Positions 12,001 through 24,200 of a stretch of DNA of 64,000 nt are shown piece after piece. How positions within the stretch are numbered: the stretch's first letter is position 1; each line of letters begins with the position of its first letter. The translations under genes were made by a program, and so were the position numbers. A model generated the notes under the pieces. That model did not search any database. It saw only the letters and a list, made by a program, of their open reading frames with translations, and was not told the DNA's origin. Origin of the DNA: Echinococcus granulosus (lineage: Eukaryota; Platyhelminthes; Cestoda; Cyclophyllidea; Taeniidae); contig NW_020170457.1 in NCBI RefSeq assembly GCF_000524195.1, forward strand, positions 65,686 through 129,685. Direction: 5' to 3'.

Positions 12001-14158
12001 CATACACCCATCACACGTCAATCATAATTGCTGCGCAGGTAGAGCAATTCATGTTTATTTAGTCAGTAGCCAGTTCCTAGTGTGCAAAAAGGGTGAAATC
12101 AGTTGCTCTTCTACCCAGGCAAGTGGTTTCTGTACCTCTATTTAGTGTACAAATGCAGAAAATAGCTGAAGAAGTTCAGCCTTCCTCACTTTCCTCACCA
12201 TTGATTGGTCCATGACCATTAACCAATAAAATCACGCGGATTTATGTGCAGTTAATAGTGGTGACACCATTTGTCATTTTGTGGAAAAGCACTTTAAATC
12301 GTCGGTTGCTAGAACTGGGACTTGGCCAGCCAACAGACAAAGCTACAATCGGGTGACATTTTTGACAAATAAAATAACCAATGTCTTCGGAGGATTTGCC
12401 GGAACTGATAGACTTCGAATTGGTTCGTAGAGTAACCAAAAACTACTCATTTTTTCCCCCATTTTACTGAGGTTTATTACCTTTTTTGATTTCGTACAAT
12501 TTACTATTTTTGCAAAATTCAAGAATTTACATAAATTTTTCAAAGCCTTTTTTGTTCCTCATTTTTTTCCATTTTACCCTTACTAAATGGCAAAAAGTAT
12601 ACTGCTAAATTTAGAGTTAATTTCGATTTTGTGCCCCCCATTTTATTCGCCTATTTTTATTCCCTCTAAAAATATTCTACCAATTTTTCTTGAAAATTAA
12701 AGGTCAAAATAAAGCCAGATGGTAATTAACGCTTAGCATTAATGCATGAATCCGTAAAAGGGGCAAAAATTCCTCAACACGACTTACGTGCCTATCAGGT
12801 GAATCTGCAGGAGATGGAGAGGGAAGGCACGGATGTGGCAACAGACCCACAACAATCCCTTGGCATTGAGGTTCCTGTGGAAGTTATCCACCCTGAAATG
12901 ACGTCAACACCGAAAGGAGAGGACCTTCTCTCATCAAAATCTTCGACGGAGATAATTCAACCGTCGGACGTGGTGACCTCTTCGCATCCGTCATCTACAC
13001 GCAAGAAGTACGTGAACAAGGAGCCCTGTGTTGAGGTGGATATCGAAAGTGGACGACAGGTTAAGTTGGAAATTCCCCTTTTTTCTGTCACAAGCGTTAA
13101 ATGCGGTTTTGTGGTTGCTACAACTTACTCGCTATCACCGTCACACATATGTGACGGACTTGACTAAGCAGAAATAAGTTAAGTAAAAAAGGAAAAATAT
13201 GGTGACACTAGACATCATGTTGGACGACCAGTGTCCGGAGTTGTAACAGTCAATCTGCCTTTATGACTAGTTCGGCTTCTAAAATTCTTTTTTTAAATCA
13301 ACACATCAAGTAATGTGCCACACCTTGCACACAAAGTGGGAGGATATTAATTTCATTGGCTACCTTACACACTCACGCAAAAATGACATCACCCAAAACC
13401 CTAAATGGTGGAAATAGATAAACCTATCAAAAGTTTGATAGGAAATTGTGGTTTATAAAAAGTCCAATCGGTGTTGTCCATTCCATTTTAAGCATGCTTG
13501 AAAACATTAGCGCGAGGTATTGCTTAACGCCCAAACTCTGCACTTCCAATGACGGAGAGTGCGTCAATGTGTTTTGGCAGGTCGAGAATGTGGAAGAAGC
13601 CGAGGAAGAAGAAGAAGATGAGGGCCCTGTTACTTCAACAGATCATTCTTTCACGTTGATTGAGCAATCTCCGTCTGACACTGATGAGGTGGATGATTTC
13701 ACGGTTGTCGTCAAATCACCAGCCCCTAGAACGATTATTGAGGCTGAGGCAAGTTTATTTTCACCCATACCTCTTTTATGAACCTCCAGGTGAGATTAAA
13801 AAGTTTCTGCATCTTTTTAGGCACCAGCTGAACTCATCACCATACCTTCGGAGAGGTGAACATTCCACCATACCTAATCCATATATTTCCAGCTACTGTT
13901 AGCAAATAAGTAACGCTCTTTTTACATTTCAGTTTGCAAATTCGTGTCAAACGACGAAGATTGAGATGGCCATGCTTATTCCTCCTTCTCCTACTCTTCC
14001 TCCTTTTTTTCCTCATTCCTACCATTATTTTCTTCTGTATTACAGTTCCAGATTTCTGTTTTCTACCAGGTCCTTGTCCCGGATTGACCCTGCGTCAACG
14101 AATAAATACCTACATTCATGAATTCCATCGACAGCGGATGCCACCTTTCCCTACTTGA
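89..14158 (+). CDS. Giant acidic repeat protein with C-terminal KASH-like membrane anchor (5' end missing)
   Basis: Exons read as 89-9748, 12799-13059, 13581-13748, 13821-13855 and 13933-14158. Every junction keeps frame and together they encode about 3449 residues. The first exon has no recognisable folded domain. It is very rich in Glu, Asp, Lys, Ser and Gln, with lysine clusters resembling nuclear localisation signals (for example KPKRKLKKSRKK near base 700) and about nine degenerate tandem modules. The second, third and fourth exons are also acidic. The last exon encodes a basic stretch (RVKRRRLR), a leucine/phenylalanine-rich membrane segment of about 25 residues, and a lumen-side tail of about 36 residues with cysteines, ending RQRMPPFPT. 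In KASH (nesprin-type) proteins a membrane span is followed by roughly 30 residues ending PPPx that bind SUN proteins in the perinuclear space. The match here is by layout, not by close identity. Alternatives are an ER or other tail-anchored coiled protein. The 72-nt intron after 13748 has a GC donor. Confidence 0.72.
2290..7000 (+). repeat. Tandem degenerate protein modules (about nine copies)
   Basis: A motif of the form S-S-x-E-x-E-x-x-S-x-K-x-G-K-K-K-x-x-R-K recurs in one frame. Copies begin near 2302, 2946, 3576, 4132, 4695, 5102, 5762, 6304 and 6949. Each is followed by an acidic stretch, and in several copies by related blocks (ECTxSTVxA, then GVGYxxQxEE). Spacing is about 410-660 nt. 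The module starting near 2302 is closest to those starting near 5102 and 6304. This indicates growth of the exon by internal duplication followed by divergence. Confidence 0.8.
9749..12798 (+). other. Long intron of the giant-protein gene
   Basis: The donor is GTATGT directly after the codon for the last proline of the giant exon. The acceptor is cctatcag before 12799; an alternative acceptor 12 nt further on would also keep frame. The intervening 3 kb holds only short open frames without splice or similarity support, so an extra small exon cannot be excluded. Confidence 0.55.
13749..13820 (+). other. GC-AG intron, 72 nt
   Basis: The exon ends GCTGAG and the intron starts GCAAGT. The nearby GT site one base inside (AAGTTT) would bring a stop into frame after joining to the acceptor at 13820, while the GC donor keeps the frame open into the next exon. 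Confidence 0.65.
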
Positions 14159-16716
14159 ACGATGTCATCATTGCCATCAACAGCAACATCACCATGATCC
14201 TTATGATCAACATTGACAACCCTGCCCTTCCCCCTCCCTCCCCACTCCAACCTTACCTCCACATGTACAGCCCTCTTAAATGTGTGATTTTGATATTTTA
14301 CTTATGTGTTTTGTATCATAAACATATTCATCGCCTAAACTTTCTCTGTAATTTACTTACGGCTACAGCATTAATCACTTTATCGGTTCACTTCAAGGTC
14401 ATTCAGGAGCAGATACCGGTTTGGCTACTTCTAATACTTTATATGATTTGGAGAATAGCTCTATTATGCGCACACTCGAAGACATCGTGACACCAAGTGC
14501 TGACTTGCTGCCAGTGCAGCTTCATGCCACTCCTTACGGAGACCAGTTCCTGAGAGGGTGAAAGGAATTTGCATAATTGTAGGGTCGTGAATTTGGCCAT
14601 TTCGTCCATGTTACAGGTGTTGTTTGTGGACGCAGTTTTATCTAGTTGCAGAAAATACAAAAGTTGGAATAAATTAGCCAGCCTTATTTGACCTTAGGCT
14701 GACCTAGTTTATTACGGCTGAGGTTTATGAGGGGAGGGAATTTCCCCCATCTAGCAAAAAAGTTGTTTGGTAGAACGTGTATTTACTTATGCGTATTCGT
14801 GAGAAGGCGTGGGTTGGCGGCTAATCAAAAGTCCCACTTCTGCGTGTTCGGAGATGACTTGAAATTTACAATGCCCTATCTCGGATAACACTAGGGACAT
14901 GGATACAGAAAAAAGTAAACCTGCTTCACATTCCCTGTTGTATTTCCAGCAGTTCGAGGCCATTGCGCTCCCTTATTAATCGGTGAAGTTAAGTCGACTT
15001 GTGGAGAGAGAGGTGGATCGTGGAGTAATGCCATCTCATGGGAGGAAGACGCCATCTTACGCAAAAGTGGGATAGTGCTTCTCAACGATTGTTTCCCTTG
15101 ATTTATTTGTCACTTTCACTGCCTTTTTAAGATGCATTTGGAAGTATTGTTTAAGTTTGGACGGCGCTCCCCACTGAACCCATCTATTTTGCCATTCGCC
15201 AAAGAATAAAGCTTAGTTAATCAAACACATGAAGCAAAGTAGTTTTCCTGGCTTTTGATGGGGTTTACTTTTCCAGCTCCACCATATTCCTCCCCTCCAT
15301 TTCATATCACCGAATTCTGATATTGCTCAATCATACGTTTTGATTCATTTCACAGCAATGGAACATGGAGCCGTCAGCATTACATACGATTATTTATTTC
15401 GCCAACCATTTAATTCCCATTCTTCAAAAGATAGAATCGTTACAAAGCATGAATTGCAACTTTTTAAACTTTCATTTGCAAGTCCTCTATTAAGAGCCAG
15501 CAAATAGTAAAAGTTGACGGGCATACTTCTTCACAAAGTAAAGAATTTTGGAGAGACTACATCAAAGCTCGTTGAGCACTGAAGGACGCCACTGTAAGAG
15601 GGTGTTGTTTGTGGTGAAGGCCCCTCAAGACTGCACTTCATGTCAAAATTCTCGCGTAGTCAGTGAGAAGCGCTTGCCTAGAGACTGACAGCCTAATCAG
15701 CTGATATGACAATCAATCTCCAAGTTGCGCGATTTGGCTTGATAAGAAAACCTTTTACCATTAGGGCAGTATCAGAGACCTTCCCCGTATTCGATGAAAC
15801 TTAACACGTCCACCCAACCACGCTCACTAATCCGAACTTCTGAGCGTCATGCGAACTCCATCCTGTGTCCATTCATCCACCCCAGACCCACCCATGACTG
15901 CAACACCATCAAGAGACGGCTGTGTGCGTGGTGCTCCCTGCAATCGGAGGTGCCAGACAGTAAGTAAACAATTTTACGTCATCCATGTAGAGACATAGCG
16001 CACAACACTACTTAGAACGCTAGATAAATCCCAAGGACCCGAAAATTCCATGAATTTAGACGGCAGCTTCTACGCAAGTAATGTTTTTGGGCAAATATTC
16101 CAAAAGAAAGGCTCTAACACCTAAAATGTACGCGTTATAGAGCACGGTGGAGTTCTGCGCACTCCACAACCAATGAAGTTCTTGACATTTTACCCTTCCA
16201 ACCAGGGTGCAGAAGAAAGGCCTCAAACCCCACGGGACGCATTGCCAGCTCCCTCACCGCAGCACAAAACCCACGCCTTCTTGCCTCTCTTCAGTCTACA
16301 GCAGCAATTAACTACACCCAACCATGGTTCTGCCTCGTGATAACCACATCATCTACACTTTGCATCTTTCATGCCTTAGAATACCTTCAAAAGTAACTGG
16401 GATGCTAAAGCCTACGCTGGCTTACAAAATGTTTGAATTGATGTACCGAGAGCATTGGAGGGAAAGAGGAAATGACCATTCTCGGTGTGACGGTGAAAAC
16501 CCGTCAATTAGCGACTTCGACGTCAAAGAACAGGAGAGAGTGAGTAATGGTATCCGGGACACAGAGGTACGCGAAACCAAGCGTAAACACCGCGTCTGAG
16601 GGGCATGTAATTACGTACCCGCGACCTGACCATTGGGTGGTTTCAGGTCAAATGCACTTTCAGCGTAAACAAGTGTTTCCCGAAAGTCAAGACAGTCAGC
16701 TTTATCCCTTTTTTCA
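14159..16716. other. Intergenic region
   Basis: This lies between the end of the giant-protein gene and the 3' end of the DHRS1-type gene, which converge on it. A possible polyadenylation signal for the plus-strand gene is at 14668. I found no open frame with splice support, no RNA gene and no clear repeat. Confidence 0.5.
14668..14673 (+). promoter_or_regulatory. Possible polyadenylation signal of the giant-protein gene
   Basis: AATAAA about 510 nt downstream of the stop codon. It is a plausible but unverified signal; another AATAAA overlaps the coding end near 14099. Confidence 0.3.
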
Positions 16717-16722
16717 TTTATT
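16717..16722 (-). promoter_or_regulatory. Polyadenylation signal of the DHRS1-type gene
   Basis: AATAAA on the minus strand, about 115 nt beyond the stop codon of the dehydrogenase gene, in a T-rich context. Confidence 0.55.
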
Positions 16723-16835
16723 TGCTCACTTTTGACTGACAAGTAGTATTGAGGATAGAAGTAAGATGGCGAAAAATCAAGTAGGTATTAAAGATAAACA
16801 TAAAAGGCTTGGCAAAAAAACGGCATCTAGTGCAA

Positions 16836-18668
16836 TTAGAATCGTGGTGAGGTGGGTTTGAGGAGGCAGTATGGCACCTTCAGGAAGGATGGAACAAGGG
16901 CTGCGAGACGTTTCCAACCAGCCACTTGCAGGAGGATTCTGGAAGAGGAAAAACTCAAAAGCCAAAAGCTCAGTCAACAAGTTCTTTACTCTCTCGATGT
17001 AAACTCGGATCGACTACGTGACCATTAAGATAGATTGACTAGTAAACAGTCTCTGGGACTCACTACCTTTTTGTGACATCCGTTAAGTCAAATCTTTTTG
17101 AGCTCCCTATCCATACAGACTGCGACTACCTCTGTCTTCCATATGGCAACAACGAAACTTCCAAATAACCAATCATTACATAATTTTCTTTGGAAATAAA
17201 TCACTTAAAAAGAGGGGCAAGACACACTTCTAATGCCTCATGGAGACCAAATGACGTCACCCGCGTGGGGCGGCTCTCAAGGTGAAAGTGCCACACCAAA
17301 TACGAAACAATTTTCCAAAGTACGTGCACGTGTGTTTCAGGACCCATCACTAGACCTACTTGTAGGAGCGGAAACTAACGGGAGAGCGACCGTCAATATC
17401 GTGAATTCCAAGACTGTTCGCCACGTCGGCAACAATAAATACACGACCTGAACGAGCCAGCAATTCCTCACGTGTTTCCATGGCGATAGCAGCAATAATT
17501 CGACCTGTGAGTTCCGGCGACTCCGCTGCATCCACATTGGGGAGAGGTGGGAAAGGTAACAAAGAGCAAAACACATGACTCATCCAAAAAAGATGATTCA
17601 TAACCACACACATTCAAATGGACGGAAAAGAAGGATGCGGTACATGGGGATACTTACACTGAGTTTCGATGTCGAGAGGAAAGGATTTGCTGGAGCCTTT
17701 CATGTTACTAAGCATCATCTCAGTACGTACAAAACCAGGCCAAATAGAGATGACGGAGAGGCTCTTTTTACGTGACCGCAACTCCTCCGCCATGTCTGCT
17801 GTCATTCGATCAACAGCAGATTTGCCTAATGACAAGAAATTGAGATAACGTTTCAGTAGGCATTCCAACACATTCAAGAGAGAACAATAGTAACAAGGAC
17901 GCACCAACACCATAGACAACGGCAAAAAAATGACGAAGACCTCCAACGGAGGAAATGTTGAAAATGAGACCAGGACGAGCACGCTCGGAAGGCTTTACAC
18001 CATTGGCATTATCCTCGGAGTCCTCATTCAGCTCATTGCGAGAACCCAGCATTAGACGAGCTGCAAGAACGGAGCAGATGTAGTGGTTGCGGAGACCGAC
18101 GCGGTTCACAGAGTCCCATATCAATGCTGGCGACTCGTCGGGACCCAATTCCCAGAATTTTCGATGTTCCTTAACAATCGCAGTAAGAACACCCACGCCA
18201 GAGTATACATTGTTCACCAAAATGTCTAGACGGCCGTTCTGCTCACGACGAATGCGGGAGAATAGATTTGTAACTTGTGAATCATCTGCATGATCTACCG
18301 CCACTGGAATGGCTACCTTAAAAAACACACAAAAAAATTTGCTCATTTGGATAAGTTTGCCTTGAAGGGAAAGGAGAAGCAAGTTGGGTGGAAGATGTGG
18401 AATGCGGACATTATTTGGGGATGAGATATTAGTGAAAGGCTTAATACAGGAAACTTACACCTCCTCTAGCAGTTATTTCTGCGGCAGTTTCCTCCAGACT
18501 TCCAGTGGCACCATCACTGGATTCATTCTTAGGTGTGAGGGTGCGAGCCGTAATGTAGACTGTGGCACCACATTCGCCTAAGCCTATCGCAACGCCACGT
18601 CCGATCCCTCTGCTAGCACCAGTGACCAGACAAATGTATCCACGCAAATCAGAAAGTCTTGTTGCCAT
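16836..18668 (-). CDS. DHRS1: Short-chain dehydrogenase/reductase, DHRS1 type
   Basis: Exons (transcript order) are 18668-18459, 18316-17905, 17825-17658, 17525-17360 and 16938-16836; all phases agree and give 352 residues (human DHRS1 has about 313). The N-terminal nucleotide-binding motif TGASRGIGRG is intact, followed by NNVYSGVG (equivalent to NNAYAGV). The catalytic Ser is in NISSVGG, and the Tyr and Lys are in YGVGKSA. The YxxxK motif is split by the intron between exons 2 and 3. The C-terminus, encoded by the separate last exon, contains VPSFLKVP, matching human LPSFLRVP, which is typical of DHRS1 rather than of other SDR families. DHRS1 is an NADPH-dependent, ER-associated reductase of steroids and xenobiotics. 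Compared with human there is an insertion of acidic residues before the catalytic Ser. The ATG is the first in frame, just upstream of the Rossmann motif. Confidence 0.93.
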
Positions 18669-20511
18669 TTAAAATAAAACTTAAGAGAGAAGAAGAATAA
18701 GGGAATTGAGAAGACAATAGCAGCGAAACTCAGTTTCTACCAAAGCGCAAACCACCCGACGTCCTCGTAACTGATAGATTAAAATAAAAGCAATTTTATG
18801 TTACTAGTTAGTAACGGTAGCTAGTATGTAATATCATAATAAAATTTTTCAATAAGTAAAAATTTACCTTTACATTTAAACAAGCTTGGTCTTTTGTAGA
18901 GTTTAAATGCAAATCTGGACTCAACCGGATTTTAAATGAAAGAACTTTAATACACCCTTTCAAACTACCTCATTCTGTTATGTACTGATACTGCTGTTAA
19001 ATACGATAAACTGCAAGTTGAACTGTTAGAGGCTACATCAATTTAGGCAACTTATATGATCCAAAGCTTACTTAGATGCAGGTAATCTGTAATGCTTTGA
19101 TGGCATGTTCAACCCTGGATTTGATGATTCTATTTCTAAATGTCCTCAGGTTTTACTCGCGTTAAGCAGTATAGCCTCCGGCTCATGATATAGGCCTCAG
19201 GTCTCCTGCACGTCAGTATTATGTCTTCTGCTATGCCACTGGCACCTTACAACTCTGGAGAAGACTCAAGAATTTAATTGGACAACAAGGCATACACATA
19301 AATAGCTTCTTTAAAAAGAGCTACAACCGTGTGGTGCGTAGCAATGTTGTGATTTCAACAACAAAAGTGGAACCGCCGTAGGTCTGACAGTTCCGGTTTC
19401 CGCGTTTAAGTTAGATTGACCACGTGAGTTAAGATATTGAAACGCCACAGTTGTGCAACCACCTGTTTATCTACGCAAACTTTTCAGTCTTTGTATGGTT
19501 CTTGGACCGCAATACCAGTTTTTACCCACTTCTTCCACTATTTTATGGTACCCTCACTTAGTACCGTCTCAGGGAATACTGAAGTCGCTGTAGAATCATT
19601 AATGTGGAAAGGAAACCTAATAAAGGAGCATTTCCAGCCTATAGCAATCAAACCCTTAAGCAAAATTTGAATAATTCCATAGAAATAGGTTTTATTTGTA
19701 AATCCCTGGTTATTTAACGATAGCGGTGGTTAAGTGATTAAGTATCCTTAAACAAGAAGGAAAAATCTCAAATAATACACTTTTTAGTCAAGTTGCATGG
19801 TTAATTCTAAACCAGACAAATTTTCCGAAATTTATTGCAAACAATGTGCGGATAAACAATCATTTGGATGGTATTAAGAGAGACTAGAATTTTCTAAAAT
19901 GTCTCGTCAATCCTAGGGCAGGCAGTGATTGAATTAGAAAATAAGTAAAGCCGAATATGGAAATTCTAAAACGCTTTTCAACTACTTTCCTACCTTAAAA
20001 ACGTAGCCAAGATGTTGACGAATTAAAGTAAGTGTATCGTCCCGGGACTCCCTGAAGGGGATACTTGACCTCAACGTCACTTATCCCTCTTGGCAGCTTG
20101 ACTGGATCTGGGGTTTCGTCCGGCTTAGGAATTTGATTCAGGACGGGGAACTGCGCCGGCTATCATGCGTGTCCATAGATAGATGCAGGAACACTGGCCT
20201 AAAAGCAGATGTGAGTAAGGAAGTACAAGATTTAAAACAGGTCCAAGGGGGACGGTAGGGAAAATCCTTCACGAAACTTTCAGATAGTTCACGGCTAGTG
20301 CTGCTTCAGTTGTTAATAGCTTTTCTGCAGAACAGGGGACTGGGAGAGATGCCAAAGGCAGACGTCAACATCAACCCTTCTATTAGGGGTCATCACCATT
20401 CTCCCATCCGTAGCATATGTACTTCTTCCGCCCCACTAAGGCTTATCACACAGAAGTGGAAAATCAGGATACATGTCTTTCAAGACCGGGCTCGCTTTCC
20501 GCTGCCACCAA
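18669..20511. other. Intergenic region upstream of the DHRS1-type gene
   Basis: This AT-rich sequence contains the presumed promoter of the minus-strand dehydrogenase and no supported gene. A 28-base fragment at 20033-20060 resembles the start of the LTR-like repeat described at 20512. Confidence 0.45.
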
Positions 20512-20675
20512 TGTAGCGTCCCTGGGACTCCCTGAAGACGAAAGAAGACAAAGTACTCGGGCAGAATATATATATATTCAACACTGAGAAGGTGTCTGGG
20601 CTATTGGCATGGCCCAAAAGGCCAGCCCACCCAGCGAGGTACAAGGAGGCTAATTTGAAGTATGAAAGTGGCGCC
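20512..20675 (+). repeat. LTR-like dispersed repeat, copy 1
   Basis: The copy starts TGTAGCGTCC and ends just after tggcgcc. Within it, ggtgtctgggctattggcat and the following ggccagcccacccagcgag are nearly identical to the inverted copy at 32592-32729. A TG start and a tggcgcc block at the junction, where a retroelement primer-binding site would sit, suggest a short LTR plus primer-binding site. No intact gag or pol frame was seen next to it. Confidence 0.6.
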
Positions 20676-22340
20676 TCACTAGAACCGATGGATAAATTCA
20701 CTATCGTATTACATAAGTACAGACTTGCAGGCTCGAGGGTGCCGCCATTGAGGGTGGCGCATGTCTACGCACGCTCTAACGCAAGGTGAGGAAGACGGTG
20801 GCGTGAAAAGATTGAGCAGACTGCAACCACTTTTCGTGGCCTTGAGACGTCTGTAATGCGGCTGGCAGATCGACCCGAACTTGTCACTGATTTTCGCTGC
20901 TCTGAGGATCTCACATCAGACGTGGTGGGTGTGAGGTGAATAAAAGTGTGCGAGAATTTCAATGCTATGCTCAATCCGCCCTCTTTCGCATTTTTACTTA
21001 TGATATTTTTGCCGTGGAAGATTTTTTTTTTGTCTTAGCAAAAAGGCTACCGAGAATTATTCAACTTAAAGGTGAGTGGTTTCTAAGGTATCAGGGAATT
21101 AAAAAAACAATCTTGGCAATTAATCATAAGTTGTGCCAAAGACATCAAATCCGACTAATATCGCCTTTCCGTATGTTCCGCTCCTTTCTTCCAGCTTGTC
21201 GGGTGTCAGAGAGAGTGAATGCCGAAGGCGATGTCAGCACCGATGGTGTCGCAGATGCATGAAAATCACCCTGCAGGTGGCAGAACATAAAGAGCTAATG
21301 TGGCGATGAGGCGACTTCTTTGAAGCCGTAATACGTCATTATGAAGAATTCAGACAATGTCAAATCAGTTTTGGCATTGTTAAGGTTTCCTTCTTAAAAT
21401 CTACACTCTATAGCCTCTAGCAATTTCACTGCTTCCTCTCCCATGCATATCTCGAAGTTTCTACTAATAAAACTATATTTAACGTAAGGTTAAGTCTGGA
21501 ATTAGATTATTATTGAGGGGAACGTGGGATTCTTCCTTGCGGAATCGCTGATCCCAAGTTGTTTGCAGTCACTGACTGAACTTGTGGCACTGAAATTATG
21601 CGACCAGCGTTTGACCCATTACCGCCCTAGACCTTGTCAAGTCCATTATTAATATAAGTTTGTCAAGTTGCATTATACTACTGAGTTGGACGGCTTTAAT
21701 TTATCGGGCAAACACTTTATGACGTTGAGGTATTGCGGTGACTTATTAGTTACTTTAGTGTGGGCTTGACTGCAAGGCATCTCCAATCTCCACGGCATGT
21801 ACTTCCGCCAGGCAAAATGGCCTTTTGACCGAGGTATGCTAGTAACGGTTCTGTCGCCCTACTTACATGGTCTATCACAAATTTGGGAAAGACTTGAAAA
21901 TCTACAGGAGGGCATGATTTTGTACGTAACGAATCGCAAGTTAGAGAGGGTAAGGCAGAGGCGGAGGGAGAGTGAGTGAGGCATGCGGGACTTTTTAGCC
22001 GACTTAGGTGAAGCCCATTCGGGGAACACTCCTGGTGGCAGCTTTGCTCAATGGCCTGCATTTTTGGAAATTGACGTACCAGTTCATAATGCTGATTCAC
22101 CTAGGGTTAGGGACGGTCAAAAATTTTCGCACTGCACTATATTGTTTGGTTTGCATTGTGCCGGTAAGGGTGCAGGGGAGATCAGACCCCATACTTTTGC
22201 CATAAGTAAAACACTGGGCTGGTTGGTATCAGATTCAAACAGGAGTGGGATGGAGAAAGGTAAAGGAAGGAGGCTACGCTTGCTCCGGTAGAGCCCGCTG
22301 TTAGTCTTGACAGTCTACTTCTTCCCGATGATAGGGAATC
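20676..22340. other. Sequence downstream of the LTR-like fragment
   Basis: Short, broken open frames only. The stretch from about 20800 to 20940 can be read as a 44-codon frame (KIEQTATTF start) that could be a decayed element remnant, but nothing in it identifies a known element protein. Confidence 0.3.
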
Positions 22341-24200
22341 GAGTCGTTACCTTCAAGGGATACGTTTTGAACTCAATATGCTATTGGCTCTTCACGCATC
22401 GCACAAAAAAGGCATCATTGGCACCACCATCTCCACTGCCGGCAATGATACCACCTACAGCAATCTTCAGGTCGAAGAATTTGTCATTGCTTAGTCGCAA
22501 AGCGTGTTCCTCCAACTGGAATAACTCTCGGGGCAGTGTAAACAGCAGCGAGAAGACACCTGCCACCTCCGATCTACACAAGGCCCTCATGGCTATCTGC
22601 CTGCTCGTTATCAGAACCAACTTCGAGACTGTATCGTAGACCCACTCTAAGGCTTAGCCGTTCGCCTTCAAGATCTTCCGCTTGATGTTATTTTTGCGTA
22701 TTTTGCATCAATTCTCACTTTTAAAGCGGTATGAGCAATGCAACTCAATGTGATCTCGTTTGTTCTTTGATCTCACTGCCTGATGTGGCTAGCCCAAGGC
22801 CAAATGCCACTGAAGTTAACGTTACCTGGGGAAGAGAGTGAGTATCCGTGTCGTTTGCTTATTTCATGCAAGCAAATTTCCACTTGAAAATCCAGTGGTA
22901 CTCTCACCGCTCTGCGTCAATATGGAGGGAAGAAGTAAGCAGAAGAACAAGTAATCCTGGCACCATCTCCCCTTCAAGCTGAGCTCTTGCTAGTAACCAA
23001 GACTCGCCTACTTCATTATTCACGTCCTTTGGTTTGGGGACGCCTCGGAATCGCGAGCCTGAGGTTGCCGTTAGGAAAGCATCACTCCCTAATGAAATCC
23101 ACACCTTCCAATTCCAACAATCTCATGTTATAGAGCGGAAGACCACCAACCATTCGTTGTAGATCCTTATGTCCCTATCTTCAAATTACTAAAAACGGAG
23201 AAACGATGAAAAAAATTTGGAGAAGGAGGGGGGCGATAGAAATCCTTCCATCAGGTGGTGGAACATCACTGATTTAAAATTCCGCATGGAGTTCCCTCTT
23301 CAACAACACTACCAACGTAGCTTCAGAAAAGACGTTCTGTTCGTCGGCTTTACCCGATGTCTTCGTTCTGCAAATTCCTTTTATTTTAATGTTCTCTAGC
23401 GGGTGACGAGGGCGAGGTGTTGGAGTATTTACCGATGCTGGATGCAAGCAAAGCATACATCGACACACTGCTGATGTGGAAGCGGTTATCGAGCTTCCTG
23501 GCTTCCTCAATCGTAGCAGGACCACCTAGAGGTTCATGTAAGGCCTTCCGTGAGGTTGACGTTACAAGGAAGCCGATCGCTCCCATACAGAATGTCAAAA
23601 AATCCAATCCTTCTTCCCTATTCTTCACATCCTTATTCCCTTCATGACGGACCCACTGTAGATGCCACCACGAATGGCGAAGTGGACAGTAAATAGCCGA
23701 TGCAACCATTTCAAATTTTAGTTGTCACTTTATTTTCTCAAATTTTTTAGAAAACAAGATAAACCTTATTACTCTAGTAAATTTACCATGTGACAATATA
23801 TTCCCTCGAGAAATGGCAATCCGTATTCTCGGAATCGCTCCACTTGTGGATACTTCACAATACATGGGTAAGCCTACCTCCGGGTGCACAACAGGACCCT
23901 GAAACAAGAAGACGCATTCGTTCCCCCTACTTCCGACAAAGCACGCCCCACCTGTGATGAGTGGAAGGCCCCACATCTTGTTCGAATTCGCTCCAACACC
24001 ACACCGAATTTGCAAATGTGAAGAGACCTGATGGCGAGCATGCGCTCCAGGCCGTCGTTCAGCGACCGAGGAAAGAAAAGTTACCGCAAAAACCACGCCA
24101 ACTTCAAACACATCGTCTCTCGAACGACTTCCTTAGCTGAATGCACCATCATCCTCCGGTCAACGTTGAATTCGTCAAGCTGCGTTCTTCCGACCCCACC
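22340..24200 (-). pseudogene. Unidentified minus-strand ORF cluster, probably a broken gene or retrocopy
   Basis: Several minus-strand frames have protein-like composition. One at about 22650-22378 includes QIAMRALCRSEVAG and LPRELFQLEEHALRLS. Another at about 23690-23400 includes GGPATIEEARKLDN and SMYALLASSIGKYSN. Frames around 24190-23760 include RRMMVHSAKEVVRETM and GPVVHPEVGLPMYCEV. They lie in the same orientation but in different frames with stops between them, and I could not connect them with convincing splice sites. I do not recognise the protein. It may be a gene whose introns I failed to resolve, or a decayed copy. Composition alone supports it. Confidence 0.3.

Noticed and set aside
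12742..12798. Start of an independent gene at the ATG at 12742
   Set aside because: The frame is open there, but the acceptor before 12799 and phase continuity with the giant exon fit better with an internal exon; the ATG lies in the intron.
17356..17613. DHRS1 ending at the TAG at 17356 (FRSYK then stop)
   Set aside because: A donor (GTAGGT) overlaps this stop, and a downstream exon in the right phase supplies the conserved VPSFLKVP C-terminus, so the stop is intronic.
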